Both the position numbers and the translations under genes were made by a program. The notes beneath the pieces are model-generated. The model did not search any database. It was not told the origin of the DNA and saw only the letters and a list, made by a program, of their open reading frames with translations. Below, piece after piece: positions 33,976-41,389 of a stretch of DNA of 64,000 bases (positions are counted from its first letter, which is position 1; each line of letters opens with the position of its first letter). This stretch comes from Microbacterium enclense (GTDB lineage: Bacteria > Actinomycetota > Actinomycetes > Actinomycetales > Microbacteriaceae): the NCBI GenBank assembly GCA_038182865.1, contig CP116226.1, positions 558,001 through 622,000 on the forward strand. Reading direction: 5' to 3'.

Positions 33976-34976
33976 TGGACTCTCACTCTCGGGTCGATGA
34001 GGCTGTACGACAGGTCGACCAGCAGGTTGATGAACGCGTACGCGATCGCGATGAAGATGATGAAGCCCTGCAGCACGGGGAAATCGCGCGTGAAGATCGC
34101 CCTCGCGAGGAACTGCCCGATGCCCGGGAAGGCGAACACCGTCTCGGTGAGCACCGCCCCCGAGATGAGCAGGCCCGCCTGCAGGCCCACCGTGGTGATG
34201 ACGGGAAGCATCGCGTTGCGCAGGATGAAGCGGTTGCGCAGCGTCCCGGTCCCGATGCCCTTCGCCCGCCCCGTGCGGACGTAGTCGGCGTTCTGCACCT
34301 CGAGCACGGAGGCGCGTGTGATGCGCACGATGATCGCGAGCGGGATCGTGCCGAGGGCGATGGCCGGCAGGACGAGGTGGAGGATGGCATCCCACGACGC
34401 GTCGAACTCGCCCGTGATGAGCCCGTCGAAGACGTACAGGTTCGTGTAGTGCGTCGCGTCGATGCGAGGGTTCTGCCGCCCGTCGGAGGGCAGCCAGCCC
34501 AACTGCACCGCGAAGACGTACTTGAGGATGAACGCGAGGAAGAACACCGGGATCGTGATGCCGATGAGGCTGAGCACCACGGCCGTGTGGTCCCACACCT
34601 TGCCGTGGCGTCGCGCGGCCCAATAGCCGAGCGGGATGCCGATGCCCACGGCCACGATGAGGGCGGCGATCGAGAGCTCGAGGGTGGCGGGGAAGCGGCG
34701 CACGAACTCCTCGAGAACGGGACGGCCCGTCTGGATCGAGGAACCGAAGTCGCCGGTGAGCAGACGACCGAGCCACGTGAAGTACTGCACGTAGAGCGGT
34801 TCGTTGAAGCCGTAGAGCTCATTGATGCGCTCGACGGCCGCGGGGGTCGCGCGCTCACCGAGGAGAGCGACAGCGGGTCCGCCGGGAAGAGCTCGCACCC
34901 AGGCGAAGAGCAGGATGGACAGACCGAACAGAGTGGGGATGAGCAGGAGCAGGCGCCTGCCGATGGTGCGGAGCAC
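33972..34976 (-). CDS. Peptide ABC transporter permease, DppB/OppB type
   Basis: The 334-residue protein begins at GTG 34976 (LRTIGRRLLLLIPTLFGLS), the classic OppB/DppB first helix. It keeps the long periplasmic loop ALPGGPAVALLGERATP with NEPLYVQYFTWLGRLLTGDFG, and the ATPase-contact loop NADYVRTGRAKG. Six membrane helices are expected. Its stop overlaps the start of the second permease. The binding-protein gene lies 134 nt upstream, with a strong hairpin in between. Confidence 0.93.
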   Translation of the reverse strand: MLRTIGRRLLLLIPTLFGLSILLFAWVRALPGGPAVALLGERATPAAVERINELYGFNEPLYVQYFTWLGRLLTGDFGSSIQTGRPVLEEFVRRFPATLELSIAALIVAVGIGIPLGYWAARRHGKVWDHTAVVLSLIGITIPVFFLAFILKYVFAVQLGWLPSDGRQNPRIDATHYTNLYVFDGLITGEFDASWDAILHLVLPAIALGTIPLAIIVRITRASVLEVQNADYVRTGRAKGIGTGTLRNRFILRNAMLPVITTVGLQAGLLISGAVLTETVFAFPGIGQFLARAIFTRDFPVLQGFIIFIAIAYAFINLLVDLSYSLIDPRVRVQ

Positions 34977-35063
34977 GGATTCTCACAGGGTGTCGGGAGC
35001 GGGGGATGCGGGAGACCGCAGACCCCGGCGCCGGAAGCGGCGCGGGGTCAGCGGCATCCGTGA

Positions 35064-35103
35064 GCCGTGGGCTCCGCCACCTCGGCGGCGCGGAGCCCAC
35101 GGC
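35064..35103 (-). terminator. Hairpin between binding-protein and permease genes
   Basis: GCCGTGGGCTCCGC (35064-35077) and GCGGAGCCCACGGC (35090-35103) form a perfect 14-bp stem with a 12-nt loop, 7 nt after the stop of the binding-protein gene. It may partly terminate transcription or protect the upstream mRNA, giving more binding protein than permease. Confidence 0.7.
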
Positions 35104-35110
35104 ATCCGGA

Positions 35111-36781
35111 TCACTCCGTGAGTTCGATCTCGTTGTAGACCTCGTCCTGCACGGGGCTGGCCGGGTACGACTTCACGCGCGGTGCGAACGCAAGCGTCGG
35201 CACGGGGTTCGCGAGCGGGATGCCGGGCAGGAACGTCGCGATCTGCTCGTTCACCGCCTGGTAGGCCGGGTCCTGCTCGGCCTCGGTCGCGAGGCCGCGG
35301 GCCGAGGTGAGGGCCGAGAAGAGCTCGGCGTTGTCGAAGCCCCACTCGTTCGAGGACGCACCGAAGAACGTCCCCACGAAGTTGTCGGGGTCGTTGTAGT
35401 CGCCGGTCCAGCCGAGGAGGTGGATGCCGTGGTCGCTGCCGCCCTGGATGAGGTCGAGGTACTCGCCCCACTCGTTCGAGACCGGGTTGACGACAATCCC
35501 GACGGCCTGCAGCTGCGACTGAAGGTTGGTGAAGATCTGCTCGGGGTTCGGCATGTAGGGCCGCGAGATGTTGACCGGGTAGTTGAAGGTCAGCGTCAGC
35601 GGGTTGGCCTCGGTGAAGCCCGCCTCGGCGAGGAGCGACTTCGCGGCTTCCTGGTCGAAGTCGTACGTCGTCACGCCGGAGTTGAAGCCGATGACGCTGT
35701 CGGGCATGAACTGGGATGCCACGGTCGTGCCCTCGGGCAGCACCTGGGTGACCAGCTGCTCCTTGTCGATGGCGTGGGCGATGGCCTGGCGGACGCGGAT
35801 GTCGCCGAGCGCGGGATTCGCCTGGTTCATCCCGAGGTACAGGATGTTGAACGGGTCGCGGTTGGTGAGCATGTAGCCCGCGCTCTCCAGCGCACCCAGA
35901 TCGGCCGGCGCGACGAGGTCGTAGCCGTCGATCGAGCTCGACTCGAGGGCCTGACGGCGGGCGGTGGTGTCGCCGATCACGCGGAAGATGACCTGCTGCA
36001 CCTGCCCCTGCTCGCCCCAGTAGCCGTCGTACGCGGAGACCGTGGCTTCGGCCCCGGGCTCCCACGAGTCGAATTTGAAGGGACCGGTACCGGTGGGGTG
36101 GGCCTGCGCGTATTCGCTGAGGGTCGGTGCCTCGGAGGTGCCGCCCACATCGTCGGCTTTGTACTCCTGCAGGGCGGTGGGGCTCTGGATCGCGAAGGCG
36201 GGGAGCGAGAGCGCGGGGATGAACCCGGCGAACGGTTCGGTGAGGGTGATCGTGACCTCGGTCGGGCTCGCTGCCGTGCAGCCGCCGTAGATCGAGGTAC
36301 CGGTGTCGGCGTAGCCCCGCATGATCTTGCCCCAGTAGTAGGAGAGACTTTCCGACTGGGCGATGCCGGTGAAGTTGTTCTGCCGGTCGAAGTTGAAGCA
36401 CACGGCGTCGCCGTTGAACTCGGTGCCGTCGTGGAACGTCACACCCTCTTTGAGCTGGAACGTGTACGACAGACCGTCGTCGGACTGCGTCCAGCTCTCG
36501 GCGAGCATCGGGGCGGGATCGGCCGTGCCCGATTCGACGCCGACGAGGCCCTCGAAGATCTGCCGCGAGATGCGGAACGACTCCCCGTCGCTCGCGAAGG
36601 CGGGGTCGAGGCTCGACGGGTCGCCCGAGGCGCCGAAGACGAAGGTGGAGTCGACGTCGCCGCCGGCCTCACCGCCGCCGCCGTTGTCGTCACGTTGGCT
36701 CGTGCAGCCCGCGAGGGCCAGGGCGCCGATCGCGACGGTCGCACCGACCGCGAGCGCACGGGAACGGAGGTTTCGTAGCAT
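35111..36781 (-). CDS. Peptide ABC transporter substrate-binding lipoprotein
   Basis: Starting at the ATG at 36781 (MLRNLRSRALAVG) gives 556 residues. The lipoprotein signal ALALAGC puts the lipidated Cys near residue 26, followed by a Gly/Asp-rich tether. The mature part is an SBP_bac_5 (DppA/OppA) protein with TFVFGASGDPSSLDPAF, PMLAESWTQSDDGLSYTFQL, GVTFHDGTEFNGDAV and VRQAIAHAIDKEQLV. It captures peptides or similar ligands outside the membrane. The ligand cannot be read from sequence. The nearby pxpABC genes suggest pyroglutamate-containing peptides, which is inference. Confidence 0.93.
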   Translation of the reverse strand: MLRNLRSRALAVGATVAIGALALAGCTSQRDDNGGGGEAGGDVDSTFVFGASGDPSSLDPAFASDGESFRISRQIFEGLVGVESGTADPAPMLAESWTQSDDGLSYTFQLKEGVTFHDGTEFNGDAVCFNFDRQNNFTGIAQSESLSYYWGKIMRGYADTGTSIYGGCTAASPTEVTITLTEPFAGFIPALSLPAFAIQSPTALQEYKADDVGGTSEAPTLSEYAQAHPTGTGPFKFDSWEPGAEATVSAYDGYWGEQGQVQQVIFRVIGDTTARRQALESSSIDGYDLVAPADLGALESAGYMLTNRDPFNILYLGMNQANPALGDIRVRQAIAHAIDKEQLVTQVLPEGTTVASQFMPDSVIGFNSGVTTYDFDQEAAKSLLAEAGFTEANPLTLTFNYPVNISRPYMPNPEQIFTNLQSQLQAVGIVVNPVSNEWGEYLDLIQGGSDHGIHLLGWTGDYNDPDNFVGTFFGASSNEWGFDNAELFSALTSARGLATEAEQDPAYQAVNEQIATFLPGIPLANPVPTLAFAPRVKSYPASPVQDEVYNEIELTE

Positions 36782-37167
36782 TTTTCGTTTGTGCCTTCCG
36801 GGGGGAGGAAAGGAGGAGAACGACGGCGCTGTCACGACGTCGTGCCGCGCTCCGCTTGCTGTTGCACCGACCGTACAGGTCGCGGTGCGCGCTGCCCATT
36901 GCCCGTGTGTATCGATCGTGTTTCGAGTTCGCGGGCATCTTGTCGCACCGATACGGCCCGTTCGGTCCACTTCGCGCACTCCTCCGACCCGCCGCGAAGC
37001 GTTTCGCTCACCGCGGTCGTCGCGCGAGGAGCGATGTTCTCGACGGCAACACGGCGGTGTCGCCGAGATCGTCGAACACGCCCTCGTGCGCATCGCGGAC
37101 GACGACTGCGGGCCGGTCGCGGCGATCCGATCGACGCCCCTCCGGGTTCCGCTCCTGCGCCGACCCG
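36782..37167 (-). promoter_or_regulatory. Upstream region of the binding-protein gene
   Basis: This 386-nt gap on the transcribed side of the transporter operon is less GC-rich than its surroundings and holds no convincing gene. GGAAGG lies 12 nt before the ATG. Two near-palindromes could be operators: ACCTGTACGGT on the minus strand near 36880, and GCGAAGCGTTTCGC at 36994-37007. I cannot place a confident promoter. Confidence 0.4.
36994..37007. promoter_or_regulatory. Possible LacI-family operator
   Basis: GCGAAGCGTTTCGC is a palindrome with a central CG and one mismatch. It resembles LacI-family operators of actinobacteria (GAAACGTTTC type). It lies 213 nt upstream of the binding-protein start, and no LacI gene is in the window. 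Confidence 0.3.
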
Positions 37168-37830
37168 CTAGGCGGCGGTGAGCTGCGGCGCCACGCGCGC
37201 GATGCGGGAACGCAGCTCCGCGACGGTCTGATCGAAAGCCGCGTCGCTGCCACTGCGGGCGGGGTCGCGGATGGACCAGTGGACGTCGTCACGCCCCCGG
37301 ATGAGCTCGTGGGCCTGATCGCAGACGCTGACGAGGAAATCGCCGGGGCGCACGACGTCTTCGAGCGCACGCGGCACCGCATCGCCGTCGAGGGGGATGC
37401 CGTGCCGGCCCGCCGCCTCGATCGCGCCCGGGTTCACGCGCTCACCGGGGTGCGTGCCGGCCGACGCCGCCGGGATCGCACTGTGCGCACCCCAGATCGC
37501 CTGCGCCAGCTGCGAGCGGGCGGAGTTCGCCGTGCAGACGAACACGACACGACCCTCCACGCGCCGCGGCGCGAGAGACAGGGTCGAGAAGACCTCCGGG
37601 ATGAGCTGGAGATAGCTGCGGCGGCCGTCCGACTCGGACCGCACGCGGCGCACGATCCCGCGATCGTGCAGCACATTCGCGTGGAAGGCGACGAGGTTGG
37701 ACTTCATTCCGAGCGAGCGGGCGATCTCGCTGGGGGACAGATCGCCGATCGAGAGCAGATCGACGATGCGCAGGCGACCCGGATCCCCGAGTGCGGCGAA
37801 GGCATCTGCCCGGCGCTGAAGATCAGACAT
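37168..37830 (-). CDS. ArsR-type regulator fused to a low-molecular-weight phosphatase/arsenate reductase domain
   Basis: The start is the ATG at 37830 (MSDLQRRADAFAAL), with GGGAGG 4 nt upstream, giving 220 residues. Residues 1-85 are an ArsR-like winged helix (LGDPGRLRIVDLLSIGDLSP, SEIARSLGMKSNLVAFHANVL) without an obvious metal-binding Cys pair. Residues of about 95-215 are a low-molecular-weight tyrosine phosphatase/arsenate reductase domain. The P-loop FVCTANSARSQLA lacks the standard CX5RS spacing only in detail: its CTANSARS gives C-X5-R-S. The Asp region is WSIRDPARSG. It may act in arsenate response or in dephosphorylation coupled to transcription. It diverges from the pseudokinase unit. 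Confidence 0.88.
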   Translation of the reverse strand: MSDLQRRADAFAALGDPGRLRIVDLLSIGDLSPSEIARSLGMKSNLVAFHANVLHDRGIVRRVRSESDGRRSYLQLIPEVFSTLSLAPRRVEGRVVFVCTANSARSQLAQAIWGAHSAIPAASAGTHPGERVNPGAIEAAGRHGIPLDGDAVPRALEDVVRPGDFLVSVCDQAHELIRGRDDVHWSIRDPARSGSDAAFDQTVAELRSRIARVAPQLTAA

Positions 37831-37896
37831 TATGCCTCCCCTCCGTCCCCTTGTCATCGGCTGGCCCGGAATAATTTCACTCAGTAGCGTTTGAGC

Positions 37897-37941
37897 GACC
37901 GCAACGGGCTGGCGCCCCCCAATTCTCCACCCGTTGCGGTC
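37897..37941. repeat. 12-bp perfect inverted repeat in a divergent promoter region
   Basis: GACCGCAACGGG (37897-37908) and CCCGTTGCGGTC (37930-37941) are perfect inverted copies 21 nt apart. They lie between the ArsR-fusion gene (minus) and the small ORF plus pseudokinase (plus). This could be an operator pair or a hairpin in the plus-strand leader. Confidence 0.6.
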
Positions 37942-37973
37942 TCTCAGACCGGTAGAGCCACGGGGAGTGTCTC

Positions 37974-38039
37974 ATGGGTATCGACAGCGACATCCCGGAC
38001 GTCGCCGTCATGTTCGCAGACGGCGGCATCCCCTCGTGA
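37974..38039 (+). CDS. Small ORF of 21 codons before the pseudokinase
   Basis: ATG at 37974, preceded by GGGGAG with 6-nt spacing, encodes MGIDSDIPDVAVMFADGGIP followed by Ser and TGA. Nineteen of 21 codons end in G or C, as real genes here do. Its stop overlaps a GTG that is in frame with the pseudokinase (GTGA), the same coupling used by neighbouring operons. I recognise no family. It could be a leader peptide or a short acidic peptide acting with the pseudokinase. Confidence 0.45.
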   Translation: MGIDSDIPDVAVMFADGGIPS

Positions 38040-38101
38040 GACTCCCCACCCTCGATCACCGAGAACAGGGCCCCCGGGCGGAGGACGGAGGCAGTCGCAC
38101 C

Positions 38102-39094
38102 GTGGGCTCTGTCCTCCCCCGGCTCGGAGACGTCTTCGCGGGTCGGTACCGCGTGATCCAGGCCCTCCGCCATGACGGCGAGGGAGACGTCTACCGGGTG
38201 CGAGACGACCTCCTCGCCCGCGACGTCGCCCTGAAGATCTTCCACCTCGACCCCGCAGCCGCCTCGGCCCACCCCCGCCGCCTGGCGGGAGCGCGCGCGC
38301 TCACGGCGAGGGATCACCCGTCTCTGGTGACCCTCTACGACGCCCACCTCACGCCGGAGGGTCGGGGCTACCTCGTGATGGAGTTGATCGCCGGTCCTTC
38401 CCTCCGCGATCACCTCGACACGACCGGGCCCCTCACGCCCGCACACGCGGCCTCCCTTCTCCAGAACATCGCGGAGGGGCTCGCAACCATCCACGACGCG
38501 GGGATCGTGCACCAGCACGTGACCTCGTCGAACGTCCTCCTCCGTCCCCTTCGCAACGCCCCGGTCCCCTTCCGCGGGGTCCTCGCCGAGTTCCGCATCA
38601 GTCACCTCCTGGGCCACGCGGTCCAGGAGCACGCGGCGAGGTCGCCCGAGGATCTCGACGACTACCTCCCTCCGGAACAGGTCAGCGGCGGAAAACCCCA
38701 GCCGGCATCCGACGTGTACGCCCTCGGACTCCTCGCGATGGAGGCCTTGACCGGCGAACGCACCCTCAGCGGTGGCGCCGTGCAGGAGCTCCTCCTCACC
38801 CCGCTGTCGTACGACCCGGAGGTCCCCACGCGCTTCGGGTACGAATGGGAGCTGTTGCTCACGGCCATGACCGACCCCGATCCGCACAAGCGCCCCACCG
38901 CCGCGGAGGTGGCCGACCTCGCGGCTGAACTGCGCGGCGGGGAGAGGCTCCCCGCGCCGGTGTCTGTTCCCGCGGAAACGCCGGAGGCGGCCGAGCCGAT
39001 CGCCGCACTGCGAGCGATCGACCAATCCCGCGAGACCGCGTCGGGCTATCGGCGGCGGCGCGCCGTCTGGGCCTGGGTGACGCACTACCGCTGA
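38102..39094 (+). CDS. Pseudokinase (Ser/Thr kinase fold lacking catalytic residues)
   Basis: GTG at 38102 is preferred because GGAGG lies about 10 nt upstream. An in-frame GTG at 38036 that overlaps the small ORF stop is the alternative. The 330-residue protein follows the kinase fold: GRYRVIQALRHDGEGDVY, Lys45 in VALKIF, VMELIAGPSLRDHL and YLPPEQVSG with SDVYALGLLAMEALTG. The catalytic loop reads HQHVTSSN, with His139 replacing the catalytic Asp, and the DFG motif is EFR (163-165). Phosphotransfer should therefore be lost while nucleotide or protein binding may remain. No membrane segment is seen. The gene diverges from the ArsR-phosphatase fusion. Confidence 0.85.
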   Translation: MGSVLPRLGDVFAGRYRVIQALRHDGEGDVYRVRDDLLARDVALKIFHLDPAAASAHPRRLAGARALTARDHPSLVTLYDAHLTPEGRGYLVMELIAGPSLRDHLDTTGPLTPAHAASLLQNIAEGLATIHDAGIVHQHVTSSNVLLRPLRNAPVPFRGVLAEFRISHLLGHAVQEHAARSPEDLDDYLPPEQVSGGKPQPASDVYALGLLAMEALTGERTLSGGAVQELLLTPLSYDPEVPTRFGYEWELLLTAMTDPDPHKRPTAAEVADLAAELRGGERLPAPVSVPAETPEAAEPIAALRAIDQSRETASGYRRRRAVWAWVTHYR

Positions 39095-39232
39095 GCGTCT
39101 GGTCGCTCCAGACCGCGGAGTCGTGTGCGCCGCCCGTGCTTTCCGACTCGCCTCCTCCGGCTCCCGCCCCGCGACGACCCTCTCTCCCGCTCCTCGGTGC
39201 GAGGGCGCCCCTTCGAACGGTGCGGATAGGCC

Positions 39233-39238
39233 TACCGT
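39233..39238 (+). promoter_or_regulatory. Leaderless -10 element of the spermidine synthase-like gene
   Basis: TACCGT ends 6 nt before the ATG at 39245; the intervening GGAGGC could also serve as a ribosome-binding site. Confidence 0.5.
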
Positions 39239-39244
39239 GGAGGC

Positions 39245-40111
39245 ATGGCTCGCATGCGCATCGAACCCGACGACGCCCCGACCGCTCGACTGTCGGACGG
39301 CTCGATCGCGCGCGTGTCCCCCTCGGGCTTCGTCTCGGGGTTCGAGCTCGTCGTCGATGGCACCCCGCAATCCCACGTCGACCTCGACGACCCCACGCAC
39401 CTGCACTTCGAGTACGTCGCCCGCATGGGCGCCGTCATCGACAGACTCCGGATGCCAGGCCAGCCCCTGACCGCGGTCCACCTCGGCGCGGGCGCCCTCA
39501 CGCTCCCCCGTTACGTCGAGGTCACGCGACCGGGCTCGCGCCAGCAGGTGATCGAGCTGGAACCGGCCCTCTGGGACCTCGTGCGCGAGAACCTCCCGCT
39601 CCCCCGCGGAGCGGCGATCCGCGTGCGCATCGGCGATGCCCGCAGCGGGCTCTCCCGCCTCCCCGCCGGGTTGACCGGGGCGGTCGACCTGCTGGTCAGC
39701 GACGTGTACTCGGGTGCCCAGACGCCCGCGCACCTGACCACGGTGGAGTTCTACCGCGAGGCCGCGGGACTTCTCGCCCCCGACGGCGTACTCCTGGTCA
39801 ACGTCTCCGACGGCCCGGGGCTCGCCTTCGCGCGCAAGCAGGTGGCGACCGTCCGCGAGGTGCTGCCCGAGGTGATCGTGCTCGCGGAAGTGCAGGTTCT
39901 CAAGGGTCGCCGCTTCGGCAACCTCGTCATCGCCGCCTCCGCCGCTCGCCTCCCCGTCGAGTGGCTCCCGCGCCTCATGGCCGCCGGGCCTCACCCCGCG
40001 AAGGTGTCGCAGGGCGCAGAGATCGTCGAGTTCGTCAGAGGCGCCCGCCCGGCCACCGACGCCGATGCGACCCCCTCGCCGAAGCCCTCGGCATCCCTGT
40101 TCGAACGCTGA
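39245..40111 (+). CDS. Spermidine synthase-like methyltransferase-fold protein
   Basis: The 288-residue protein has the Rossmann core of the spermidine synthase family: AVHLGAGALTLPRY (glycine motif), VIELEPALWDLVREN, IRVRIGDARSGLSRL and DLLVSDVYSGAQTPAHLTTVEFY. The C-terminal strand LLAPDGVLLVNVSDGPG is typical. True aminopropyltransferases keep a DxxDE-type acidic gate, which I do not see, so the substrate is uncertain. It is monocistronic or followed by a TPR gene 72 nt on. The start is fixed by a -10-like TACCGT exactly 6 nt upstream. Confidence 0.82.
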   Translation: MARMRIEPDDAPTARLSDGSIARVSPSGFVSGFELVVDGTPQSHVDLDDPTHLHFEYVARMGAVIDRLRMPGQPLTAVHLGAGALTLPRYVEVTRPGSRQQVIELEPALWDLVRENLPLPRGAAIRVRIGDARSGLSRLPAGLTGAVDLLVSDVYSGAQTPAHLTTVEFYREAAGLLAPDGVLLVNVSDGPGLAFARKQVATVREVLPEVIVLAEVQVLKGRRFGNLVIAASAARLPVEWLPRLMAAGPHPAKVSQGAEIVEFVRGARPATDADATPSPKPSASLFER

Positions 40112-40183
40112 CCGCGTGGCGACTGGGCACATCGGCCTCCGCGACGCAGACTGGAGGACATCGACCATTCGAGAGGAGCGACG

Positions 40184-40711
40184 GTGAGCTATATCCGCGG
40201 GTACGACCCCGACACGTTGCGCGAGATCACTGACTCTCGTGAGTGCGCGGAGCGTCTCGACGAGATCGGCTCCCAGCGCAGCCTTCCGGCCCTCCTCGAA
40301 CGCGTATGGCTGTTGAAGGTCCTCGACCGCTTCGACGAGGCCCTCTCGATCTCCGAGCAGTCGGTGCGCGTCGCCCGCATGGCCGGCACGCGCCGCGATC
40401 TGCTGCGCGCGCGCATCCTGCACGCGACGATCATGCAGTGCCGTGGCGCCTATGCCGCCGCCGAGCAGGAGCTGACGATGTGCGCCGAAGAGGCCGAGGG
40501 ACAGAACTGGGCGAGCATCGCCGCGTTCGCCTTGCAGCACCGCGGCAAGGTCCACTACGACGAAGGCGATTACGACAGCGCGCGCCGCGACTTCAAACGC
40601 GCGCTCTTCCTTCGCCAGAACGCCGGCGCCACCGACGCCCAGCTCGAGTCGATCCTGCTCGCCATCGACGCCGCCGACCGGCGACGCTCGCGCGAGGTCG
40701 TCGCGAGCTGA
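40184..40711 (+). CDS. Tetratricopeptide-repeat protein
   Basis: The 175-residue protein is all helical with TPR-like pairs: RVWLLKVLDRFDEALSISEQ, MQCRGAYAAAEQELTMCAEE and HRGKVHYDEGDYDSARRDFK. Such repeats bind partner proteins; no enzymatic domain is present. The start is GTG at 40184 with AGGAG 7 nt upstream. It lies 42 nt before the SprT-like gene, which appears to have its own promoter. The partner is unknown. Confidence 0.82.
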   Translation: MSYIRGYDPDTLREITDSRECAERLDEIGSQRSLPALLERVWLLKVLDRFDEALSISEQSVRVARMAGTRRDLLRARILHATIMQCRGAYAAAEQELTMCAEEAEGQNWASIAAFALQHRGKVHYDEGDYDSARRDFKRALFLRQNAGATDAQLESILLAIDAADRRRSREVVAS

Positions 40712-40724
40712 CCGCACCGACCGA

Positions 40725-40746
40725 CGTCGGAGCCCCCGTCTAACCT
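40725..40746 (+). promoter_or_regulatory. PafBC-like promoter of the SprT-like gene
   Basis: CGTCGGAG (40725-40732), exactly 8 nt, then TAACCT (40741-40746), which ends 7 nt before the ATG. One mismatch from the TGTCGGAG form seen elsewhere. Confidence 0.45.
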
Positions 40747-40753
40747 TCCGATC

Positions 40754-41242
40754 ATGTCCGATCTGCAGCGTGTGCGTTTGTGGGCGGAGGCGCTGATCGC
40801 CCTCCACCTCGACGACTCGTGGTCGTTCGCCTTCGACAACGCCAAACGTCGCGCGGGGCTGTGCGACTACAGCCGTCGCCGCATCAGCGTGTCGCGCTAC
40901 CTCGCCGCCCGATACGACGACGACACCAACCACCAGACGCTCCTGCATGAGGTCGCTCACGCGGTGGCGGGGGCGACAGCCGGACACGGACCCGCGTGGA
41001 AGCGCACGGCGCGCGACCTCGGCTACATCGGCGGCACGACCCACGCCGGCGAGACGGCCAACGAGCTCGCCCCCTGGGTCGGCACCTGCCCCTCGGGCCA
41101 CGTGGCGTATCGGCACCGTCGCGCCACACGTCCCACCTCGTGCGCGAAGTGCGCGCCGCACTTCGACCCGCGCTTCGCGCTCTCGTGGGAGCGTCGCGAG
41201 ATCACTCCCGCCGCGCGGGTCGCGGCGGCGACTCCGCGCTGA
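40754..41242 (+). CDS. SprT-like zinc metalloprotease domain protein
   Basis: The 162-residue protein has the zinc metalloprotease motif HEVAH (65-69) and a third candidate ligand in GHGPAWK (His78), as in SprT/Spartan-like domains. A C-terminal zinc ribbon is formed by CPSGH and CAKC. Family members in eukaryotes degrade DNA-protein crosslinks; bacterial roles are largely unknown. A possible damage-type promoter just upstream agrees with a DNA-repair link, which is inference. It is cytosolic with no signal peptide. Confidence 0.85.
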   Translation: MSDLQRVRLWAEALIALHLDDSWSFAFDNAKRRAGLCDYSRRRISVSRYLAARYDDDTNHQTLLHEVAHAVAGATAGHGPAWKRTARDLGYIGGTTHAGETANELAPWVGTCPSGHVAYRHRRATRPTSCAKCAPHFDPRFALSWERREITPAARVAAATPR

Positions 41243-41300
41243 CCCATCGGGCGACCGGGCGGGCTCGCGGTGCCGCGCGTGGGTCGGCGCGCGAGGGGGC

Positions 41301-41346
41301 GGGGCCGTGTGGGGCGGCACGTGAGGCGATGGGGGCCGTGCGGGGC
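41301..41346. repeat. Short direct repeat in a convergent intergenic region
   Basis: GGGGCCGTGTGGGGC (41301-41315) and GGGGCCGTGCGGGGC (41332-41346) lie 31 bp apart. Nothing else is seen between the SprT-like gene and the convergent gene ending at 41390. Confidence 0.5.
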
Positions 41347-41389
41347 CGGCGGGTCACGCGGGCAGCCGAGCGGCGCGGACGACGCCGCG

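Noticed and set aside
33013..34776. One 587-codon frame that would fuse both permeases
   Set aside because: The first part is out of frame with the real DppB-type gene and has shadow composition; the true second permease starts at GTG 33975.
38060..38080. Further copy of the 18-bp repeat (GATCACCGAGAACAGG)
   Set aside because: The spacing between GATC and ACAGG is one base short and the upstream G pair is missing.
38036..38101. Alternative N-terminus of the pseudokinase from GTG 38036
   Set aside because: Kept only as an alternative: third-position GC is lower in this stretch and GGAGG sits before GTG 38102, although the GTGA overlap with the small ORF is suggestive.
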